In this document: one piece after another, positions 1-4,001 of the stretch
Layout: each line of letters begins with the position of its first letter
How positions within the stretch are numbered: position 1 is the stretch's first letter
The notes under the pieces: generated by a model
What the model was told of the DNA's origin: nothing
Database searches by the model: none
The model's input: the letters and a program-made list of their open reading frames with translations, nothing else
Made by a program: the position numbers and the translations under genes
Assembly: GCA_945224895.1 (NCBI GenBank)
Contig: CALYNW010000093.1
Location: 1-5,255, forward strand
Direction: 5' to 3'
Source of the DNA: an uncultured Clostridia bacterium
GTDB lineage: Bacteria; Bacillota; Clostridia; Oscillospirales; Acutalibacteraceae
DNA: 5,255 nucleotides

Positions 1-384
1 AATTTGATTTTTCATATCATCGGTTAGATATTTGTCAATATAACAGCTCTCAGTCTTACCGTCTTCAACGTCGTATAAGCGGACGTAGGATTTTTTTTCA
101 GCCACCTTTTCAAAGGTGTCGGAGTCGAAAATGGTAATGTAATACGGTGTGCTTATTTCCTGAAAATACCAGTCAACGCTTCTGAGAAATTCATCAACAC
201 CTTCAATTTCTTCTGAATTTGCGTCATTTTCGGCATCACAAATATATTGATTAGCCTTTTGCTTTTCCGAATAAAAATCCTGAATAGTAATGAGCCTTGA
301 GGAATTATAGAGGACAAATGTGCTGACTGCATAAAAGAATATCAATATTATGGCTATAATAGCATTTATTGTTTTCCTGTTCAT
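1..384 (-). CDS. Membrane-anchored sensor protein, probable histidine kinase, N-terminal 128 residues only
   Basis: The frame is open from an ATG at 384-382 to the window edge with no stop, so the C-terminus is missing. It starts MNRKTINAIIAIILIFFYAV: a short basic N-terminus followed by one hydrophobic helix at about residues 6-26. About 100 polar, acidic residues follow, presumably outside the membrane, including the stretch DWYFQEISTPYYITIFDS (71-88) and two cysteines (C49, C114). A single N-terminal helix followed by a large extracytoplasmic domain is the usual start of a sensor histidine kinase. The position also fits, because the gene begins 2 bp after an OmpR-type response regulator on the same strand. 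Its ribosome binding site (GAGGAGGAA, 398-390) is formed by the last three codons of the regulator, which implies translational coupling. No HAMP, DHp or ATPase motif is in view, so the kinase call is an inference from context. I cannot name the sensor fold or the signal. Confidence 0.65.
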   Translation of the reverse strand, partial: MNRKTINAIIAIILIFFYAVSTFVLYNSSRLITIQDFYSEKQKANQYICDAENDANSEEIEGVDEFLRSVDWYFQEISTPYYITIFDSDTFEKVAEKKSYVRLYDVEDGKTESCYIDKYLTDDMKNQI

Positions 385-386
385 TT

Positions 387-1055
387 CTATTCCTCCTCAA
401 GCACATAGCCTGCGTTTACTATTGTCTTTATCTGATTTGAACAGACGCCCAAGGCTTTTCTTATCCTTTTTATATGTGTGTCAACAACTCTGCTGTCTCC
501 GTCAAAATCATAGCCCCATACTCTTGTGAGAATAAGATCACGGCTTAAAACAATTCCTTTGTTATTCATAAGATAGCAGAGAATTTTAAAATCCTTGTCG
601 GACAAATAAATCTCCTCACCATTTGAAAAAACCTTTCTTTTTTCAAGATTTACTGAAATTCCGCCAACTGTCAGCAGGTTATCTTCACTGATACCTCTGT
701 ATCTTTTTGTGAGCACAAGACATTTTTCGTAGAGAACAGACAGGGGAAAGGGCTTGACAATATAATCGTCACAGCCGCACTCAAAGCCTTGAAGAAAATC
801 CTTTTCCTGTCCCTTTGCAGTAAGAAAAAGAACAGGGATATTACTCCTTCTGCGAACAGCACGGCAGGTGTCAAAGCCGTCAAAATTCGGCATCATAACG
901 TCAAGGATAATCAGGTCAAATTCATCTTCACCGAATTTTTCCAAGGCGTCTGCACCGTCTTTAGCGGTTATGACATCAAAGCCCTTTGCAGAAAGATAAT
1001 CCTTTATGGTGCTTCTGATTTTTATTTCGTCATCTGCTAAAAGTATTTTAAACAT
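387..1055 (-). CDS. OmpR/PhoB-family two-component response regulator
   Basis: This is a full-length 222-residue transcription factor, the usual size for the family. The receiver domain (about 1-118) has the acidic pair D8-D9, phospho-acceptor D52 in LIILDVMMP, switch T79 in LTAKG, aromatic Y98, and K101 in the VKPF motif, so it should be phosphorylatable. The winged-helix DNA-binding domain (about 127-222) carries LSDKDFKILCYLMNNKG, VWGYDFDGDSR and the recognition-helix region RVVDTHIKRIRKAL (189-202), and ends in a NAGYVLE hairpin. The start is supported by AAGGGAGG placed 6 nt before the ATG. The protein presumably receives phosphate from the sensor encoded 2 bp downstream and binds DNA as a dimer. 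Its targets are unknown; neighbouring genes or its own promoter are common targets for this family. A terminator separates it from the upstream DUF523 gene, and I see no clear promoter in the 93-bp gap. Confidence 0.96.
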   Translation of the reverse strand: MFKILLADDEIKIRSTIKDYLSAKGFDVITAKDGADALEKFGEDEFDLIILDVMMPNFDGFDTCRAVRRRSNIPVLFLTAKGQEKDFLQGFECGCDDYIVKPFPLSVLYEKCLVLTKRYRGISEDNLLTVGGISVNLEKRKVFSNGEEIYLSDKDFKILCYLMNNKGIVLSRDLILTRVWGYDFDGDSRVVDTHIKRIRKALGVCSNQIKTIVNAGYVLEEE

Positions 1056-1115
1056 AAATTATCCTCCCTTCACCTGTAATGTAAACCATGTCTGTGTATT
1101 TTGTGTGTCATATTG

Positions 1116-1142
1116 AAAAAATAATGCCTCTCTTTGAGAGGC
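1116..1142 (-). terminator. Intrinsic terminator after the DUF523/TudS-like gene
   Basis: Read on the minus strand, GCCTCTC, a 3-nt AAA loop and GAGAGGC form a perfect 7-bp stem at 1142-1126. It is followed by ATTATTTTTT. The stem begins 6 nt after the last base of the DUF523 gene's stop codon, so it should end the small two-gene transcript before the response regulator. Confidence 0.9.
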
Positions 1143-1148
1143 GATAGA

Positions 1149-1586
1149 TTATTCAAAAGCTTTTAATTTGTCAAGTTGTGTTTCGCCGATAACGGTAATG
1201 CCGTTTTTATACAGTAAATCCGATGTAATACCGTTTCCGTCAATAAGCCTGCCCGAGAATGTTCCGTCATATATTTTCATAAAGCCACAGGATGGACTTC
1301 TTTCCTTCATAACGGCAACCTGACAGCCTGACTCCTCTGCAACGTACAATGTTTTTTCAGCGCCGTCATAAAATGCCTCGGTAACATCCTCACCTATTTT
1401 GTTGAATACCTTTTTGTCAATTATCTCGCAAGGCTCTCTCGGAGTAGTCAGTCCTGCTAATTTTTCGGGACAGACAGGTATAAGAGTATGATTTTCGGAA
1501 AGCCTGATTACATCATCATTTTTGTTGCTTTCACCGTTATATTTACATTTTTCGCCCAGCAAACAGGCACTTACAAGAATTTTCAT
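1149..1586 (-). CDS. DUF523 / TudS-family iron-sulfur protein (possible thiouracil desulfidase)
   Basis: The 145-residue protein has all the hallmark segments of the DUF523 (YbbK) family: VSACLLG with C8, a KYNGES stretch, PVCPEKLAGLTTPRE with C39, ERSPSCG with C100, and a C-terminal YDGTFSGRLIDGNGITSDLLYKNGI block. The length is normal for the single-domain form. Characterised members (TudS) are [4Fe-4S] enzymes that remove sulfur from 2-thiouracil, with three conserved cysteines holding the cluster and the fourth iron binding the sulfur. C8, C39 and C100 are the matching residues here; C14, C53 and C88 are extra. Family membership is secure, but the substrate in this organism is an inference from a few studied relatives. 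The start codon overlaps the stop of the upstream small membrane protein in an ATGA, with AGGAG 6 nt before it inside that gene, so the two are probably translated together. A terminator follows directly. Confidence 0.93.
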   Translation of the reverse strand: MKILVSACLLGEKCKYNGESNKNDDVIRLSENHTLIPVCPEKLAGLTTPREPCEIIDKKVFNKIGEDVTEAFYDGAEKTLYVAEESGCQVAVMKERSPSCGFMKIYDGTFSGRLIDGNGITSDLLYKNGITVIGETQLDKLKAFE

Positions 1587-1771
1587 TTTATTCTCCTAAA
1601 CACCAATATCGCAAAAAATCCTGTTACGAAAGCAAGCAGGACTATTGCAATAATAAATACAAGTGGCTTTCTAATAAACGGTATGTGACCTGCCACACCA
1701 AGCAGTGCGGCAATAAACAAAAAAGCCGTAACAAACAATATTACGATTACCGCAATTTTTTTATTACTCAT
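1583..1771 (-). CDS. Small two-helix membrane protein, function unknown
   Basis: This 62-residue protein is almost entirely hydrophobic. Helix 1 spans about residues 6-27 and helix 2 about 37-58. They are joined by a short HIPFIRK turn and flanked by basic residues (K4, K5, R34, K35, R59, R60, K62), leaving the topology ambiguous. I do not recognise a family. It looks like a real gene: AGAGGTG stands 6 nt before the ATG, a promoter-like sequence with an extended -10 lies just upstream, and the stop codon overlaps the start of the DUF523/TudS-like gene by 4 bp (ATGA). The coupling suggests co-expression with the iron-sulfur protein. The partner has no membrane segment of its own, so a membrane docking or transport role is possible but speculative. 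Confidence 0.75.
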   Translation of the reverse strand: MSNKKIAVIVILFVTAFLFIAALLGVAGHIPFIRKPLVFIIAIVLLAFVTGFFAILVFRRIK

Positions 1772-1789
1772 AGTAACACCTCTAACTAT

Positions 1790-1818
1790 ATCTTAACATA
1801 TATATTTTGCTAAGTCTA
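1790..1818 (-). promoter_or_regulatory. Candidate promoter for the small membrane protein and TudS-like gene
   Basis: On the minus strand, TAGACT (1818-1813) is separated by 17 bp from TAAGAT (1795-1790). A TG one base before the -10 hexamer (TGTTAAGAT) makes it an extended -10. Each hexamer matches the sigma-A consensus at 4 of 6 positions. The predicted start would leave a short leader of roughly 12 nt before the ATG at 1771, just enough for the AGAGGTG site. Plausible, not proven. Confidence 0.5.
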
Positions 1819-1830
1819 TACGAAATTTGA

Positions 1831-1850
1831 GTAAAGTCTGCATACTTTAC
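1831..1850. promoter_or_regulatory. Inverted repeat, candidate operator in the divergent spacer
   Basis: GTAAAGT and ACTTTAC form perfect 7-bp arms around a 6-bp centre. The dyad lies 12 bp upstream of the proposed -35 of the minus-strand pair. A second, overlapping dyad (TGCAT at 1839-1843 and ATGCA at 1854-1858) shares its right half. The position and symmetry fit a binding site for a dimeric regulator. No U-tract follows on either strand, so it is not a terminator. The regulator is unknown. Confidence 0.4.
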
Positions 1851-1927
1851 ATTATGCAAATTGTACAAATGATATCAACAATATTTAATGTATATTACCA
1901 AGTGTTATAAATCAAAGCTGTAAAATG

Positions 1928-1951
1928 TTAAAATTTGATGTCAAAATTTAA
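1928..1951. promoter_or_regulatory. Long AT-rich inverted repeat upstream of the xpt promoter
   Basis: TTAAAATTTGA (1928-1938) and TCAAAATTTAA (1941-1951) are 11-bp arms that pair at 10 of 11 positions around a 2-bp TG centre. The repeat ends 7 bp before the -35 hexamer of the xpt promoter. It could be an operator for a dimeric regulator, or an A/T-rich upstream promoter element whose symmetry is partly due to base composition. It does not match the Bacillus PurR box as I know it. Confidence 0.4.
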
Positions 1952-1958
1952 AGAAATA

Positions 1959-1987
1959 TTGAAAAATGGGTGCATAAGTAATAATAT
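1959..1987 (+). promoter_or_regulatory. Sigma-A-type promoter for xpt
   Basis: TTGAAA (1959-1964), a 17-bp spacer and TAATAT (1982-1987) give a good housekeeping promoter, with 4-5 matches per hexamer and optimal spacing. The transcript should start near 1993-1995, leaving a leader of about 23 nt before the ATG at 2017. That is too short for an aptamer-type riboswitch unless another promoter lies further upstream. Confidence 0.7.
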
Positions 1988-2003
1988 ATATACAAACTAT
2001 GTC

Positions 2004-2008
2004 GGCGG
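2004..2008 (+). promoter_or_regulatory. Ribosome binding site that sets the xpt start
   Basis: GGCGG sits 8 nt before the ATG at 2017. The in-frame ATG at 1999 has only an AT-only stretch and ACAAACT before it and would lie about 5 nt from the predicted transcript end. This favours 2017 as the start. Confidence 0.65.
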
Positions 2009-2016
2009 TATTTTTT

Positions 2017-2595
2017 ATGGATTTATTAAAACAAAAAATTTTGGACGAAGGCGAAGTATATGAGGGAAATATTTTAAAGGTTGACGGATTTCTCAACCAC
2101 AGGATTGATATACCCTTTATGCGTCAGGTCGGTAAAGAATTTCACAGACTTTTTAAGGATGAGGGCGTTAATAAAATTCTTACAATCGAAGCCTCCGGTA
2201 TTGCAATCGGAGCTCTTGTTGCACAGGAATTTGAGTGTCCTCTTGTTTTTGCTAAAAAAACTAAGACTAAGAATATTGCAGGTGATGTTTACACATCAAA
2301 GGTAGAGTCATTTACACACGGTACTACCTATGATATTATGGTTTCCAAGCGTTATCTTGATGAAAACGATAAGGTCCTTATTGTAGATGATTTTCTTGCA
2401 ATCGGAAATGCACTTAACGGTCTAATTGAAATTGTCAATGCTTCAGGTGCAAGGCTTGCAGGCTGCGGAGTTGTTATTGAAAAGGGCTTCCAGCACGGAG
2501 GGGACAAGCTTCGTGCGGAGGGAATTAAGGTGGAGTCCCTTGCAATAGTTGAGAGTATGGACCACGAAACCGGCAAGGTTTATTTCAGAGATTGA
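2017..2595 (+). CDS. xpt: Xanthine phosphoribosyltransferase
   Basis: This cytoplasmic purine-salvage enzyme transfers ribose 5-phosphate from PRPP to xanthine, giving XMP for guanine nucleotide synthesis. From the ATG at 2017 it has 192 residues, close to the 194 of Bacillus subtilis Xpt, and aligns from its first residue (MDLLKQKILDEG; then ILKVDGFLNHRID). The PRPP-binding loop VLIVDDFLAIGNAL is at 120-133 with D124-D125. IEASGIA (57-63) and VVIEKGFQ (152-159) are further family blocks. The upstream in-frame ATG at 1999 would add MSAVFF, which has no counterpart in the family and lacks a ribosome binding site. The gene has its own promoter and is followed after 59 bp by a BMP-family lipoprotein, with a purine-type ABC ATPase next. 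This supports a joint uptake and salvage role. No guanine-riboswitch core is visible upstream. Confidence 0.95.
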   Translation: MDLLKQKILDEGEVYEGNILKVDGFLNHRIDIPFMRQVGKEFHRLFKDEGVNKILTIEASGIAIGALVAQEFECPLVFAKKTKTKNIAGDVYTSKVESFTHGTTYDIMVSKRYLDENDKVLIVDDFLAIGNALNGLIEIVNASGARLAGCGVVIEKGFQHGGDKLRAEGIKVESLAIVESMDHETGKVYFRD

Positions 2596-2602
2596 TATTT
2601 CG

Positions 2603-2626
2603 GTTATCGGGCGTCAGCCTTATAAT
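2603..2626 (+). other. Weak stem-loop in the xpt to lipoprotein gap, overlapping a TATAAT
   Basis: Bases 2603-2612 pair with 2617-2626 around a GTCA loop, with one mismatch and two G-U pairs. A run of six T begins 6 nt later (2632-2637). The right arm contains TATAAT (2621-2626), a perfect -10 hexamer, but no good -35 stands 16-18 bp upstream. The site could be a weak attenuator, a second promoter for the lipoprotein gene, or neither. Confidence 0.25.
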
Positions 2627-2654
2627 ATAAATTTTTTATTACGGAGGAAAGACA

Positions 2655-3878
2655 ATGAAACTCACAAAGAAAATTCTTGCAGTTCTTCTTTCTGTTCTCT
2701 TTGTTGTTGGTTGCTTTGCAGGATGCTCTTCATCAGGCAATGAAGTTGAAAACACAGAGGATACAGCAAATACTGCAAGCACAGACATGAAGGTAGGCTT
2801 TATCTTCCTGCATGATGAAAACTCAACCTATGACCTTAACTTCATCAATGCCGCTGAAGAGGCTTGTGAAAAAATGGGCGTAGAGGCTGTTTTCAAGAAG
2901 AATATTGACGAAAGCGATGCTTGTAAAGAAGCAGCACTTGACCTTGTTGATCAGGGCTGTGATATCGTATTTGCAGACAGCTTCGGTCATGAGGATTTCT
3001 TAATTGAAGCTGCTAAGGCTAATCCTGATGTTCAGTTCTTACATGCAACGGGTACTAAGGCTCACACAGAGAACCTTGACAACTTCCACAATGCGTTTGC
3101 TGCTATTTACGAGGGACGTTACCTTGCAGGTGTTGCTGCAGGTATGAAGCTTAACGCTCTTATTGAAGCAGGCAAGTTCACAGCTGACGAGGCTAAGATG
3201 GGCTATGTAGGTGCTCATCCATATGCTGAGGTTAAGTCAGGCTACACATCATTCTATCTCGGTGCAAAGAGTGTTTGTCCTTCAGTTACTATGGAGGTAA
3301 CATTCACAGGCTCTTGGTATGATGAAGCTCTTGAGAAGGAAGCTGCTAACAAGCTTATCAAGGACGGTTGTAAGCTTATCAGCCAGCATGCTGACTCAAT
3401 GGGTGCTCCTACAGCTTGTGAGGCTGCAGGCATTCCTAACGTTTCTTACAACGGCTCAACAGTTGATGCTTGTCCAAATACATTCATCGTTTCTTCAAAA
3501 ATCAACTGGGCTCCTTACTTTGAATATGCAATTCAGTGCGTAAAGGACGGTACTCCTATTGATACTGATTGGACAGGTACAATCGCAACAGGCTCAGTTG
3601 AGCTTACAGATGTAAATACTCAGGCTGCTGCTGACGGCACTCAGGAAGCTATTGACGCCGCAAAGGCAGATCTTGAATCAGGTAAGGTTAAGGTATTCGA
3701 TACGGCTAACTTTACTGTTGGCGGTAAGAAGCTTGATTCATATAAGGCTGACGTTGATTCAGACGCAGAGTTTACACCTGATACAGAGGTAATCAAGGAC
3801 GGCGTATTTGAGGAATCAACCTTCAGATCAGCACCTTATTTTGATATTGATATCGACGGTATTACAATTATCGACTGA
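2655..3878 (+). CDS. BMP-family (PnrA-like) substrate-binding lipoprotein of a purine/nucleoside-type ABC transporter
   Basis: The 407-residue protein starts with a lipoprotein signal peptide: MKLTKK, a hydrophobic core, then cysteines at 20 (VVGC) and 24 (FAGC). A Ser/Thr/Asn/Glu-rich linker (25-44) leads into the BMP/Med domain at about 46: KVGFIFLHDENSTYDLNFINA, DIVFADSFGHEDFLIEAA, FHNAFAAIYEGRYLAGVAAG, QHADSMGAPTACEAAG, SYNG, and KVFDTANFTVGGKKL near the end. Such proteins sit on the outer face of the membrane and deliver ligand to a CUT2-like ABC importer. Known ligands in the family include purine nucleosides (PnrA) and riboflavin (RfuA). The adjacent xpt favours a purine, but the exact ligand cannot be read from sequence. 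GGAGG precedes the ATG by a normal distance. Codon choice is richer in GCT, AAG and AAC than in its neighbours, as expected for a highly expressed binding protein. A terminator follows 24 nt after the stop. Confidence 0.92.
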   Translation: MKLTKKILAVLLSVLFVVGCFAGCSSSGNEVENTEDTANTASTDMKVGFIFLHDENSTYDLNFINAAEEACEKMGVEAVFKKNIDESDACKEAALDLVDQGCDIVFADSFGHEDFLIEAAKANPDVQFLHATGTKAHTENLDNFHNAFAAIYEGRYLAGVAAGMKLNALIEAGKFTADEAKMGYVGAHPYAEVKSGYTSFYLGAKSVCPSVTMEVTFTGSWYDEALEKEAANKLIKDGCKLISQHADSMGAPTACEAAGIPNVSYNGSTVDACPNTFIVSSKINWAPYFEYAIQCVKDGTPIDTDWTGTIATGSVELTDVNTQAAADGTQEAIDAAKADLESGKVKVFDTANFTVGGKKLDSYKADVDSDAEFTPDTEVIKDGVFEESTFRSAPYFDIDIDGITIID

Positions 3879-3901
3879 TTAAAATACTAATTTCAAAAGA
3901 C

Positions 3902-3941
3902 TCGTGGCCGGGGAAACTCGGTCACGAAATTTTGTTTTTTT
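3902..3941 (+). terminator. Intrinsic terminator / attenuator between lipoprotein and ATPase genes
   Basis: TCGTGGCCG (3902-3910) pairs with CGGTCACGA (3919-3927) as a 9-bp stem with one G-U pair and an 8-nt loop. AATTTTGTTTTTTT follows. It is a strong intrinsic terminator. Because the downstream ATPase belongs to the same transporter and has no obvious promoter, partial read-through is the likely design, keeping the binding protein in excess. Confidence 0.9.
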
Positions 3942-3955
3942 ACAAAGCATAGCGA

Positions 3956-3988
3956 GAAATCAGTTCATAAAAAACTTATTCTGATTTT
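3956..3988 (+). other. Stem-loop immediately upstream of the ATPase ribosome binding site
   Basis: GAAATCAG (3956-3963) pairs with CTGATTTT (3981-3988), 8 bp with one G-U. Inside the loop ATAA (3967-3970) can pair with TTAT (3976-3979). The stem ends directly before AAGGAG (3989-3994), the ribosome binding site of the ATPase. No U-tract follows, so it is not a terminator. It could affect translation or protect the 5' end of a processed transcript; chance is also possible in AT-rich DNA. Confidence 0.35.
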
Positions 3989-4001
3989 AAGGAGAATAGT
4001 A

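Noticed and set aside
671..1040. Open frames of 70 and 83 codons overlapping the response regulator gene.
   Set aside because: They lie inside a strongly conserved receiver-domain gene, have no family motifs, and are shadows in other frames.
1056..1080. TTTACA and GATAAT spaced by 16 bp on the minus strand before the response regulator, resembling a promoter.
   Set aside because: The -10 would overlap the ribosome binding site and transcription would begin at about the start codon, so the mRNA would lack the clear AAGGGAGG site. Probably chance.
1861..1889. TTGTAC and TTTAAT spaced by 17 bp, a possible second upstream xpt promoter.
   Set aside because: The -35 matches consensus at only 3 positions and AT-rich DNA yields such pairs by chance; the 1959-1987 promoter is clearly better.
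1861..1998. Possible guanine or other riboswitch before xpt.
   Set aside because: The conserved purine aptamer junction and loop sequences are not present, and the best promoter lies downstream of most of this stretch.
2081..2576. Alternative frames of 74 codons on both strands within xpt.
   Set aside because: Fully inside a convincing enzyme gene, with no ribosome binding site or recognisable sequence.
2549..2743. A 64-codon frame spanning the xpt end and the lipoprotein start.
   Set aside because: It overlaps two well-supported genes and its translation is low-complexity shadow sequence from the signal peptide region.
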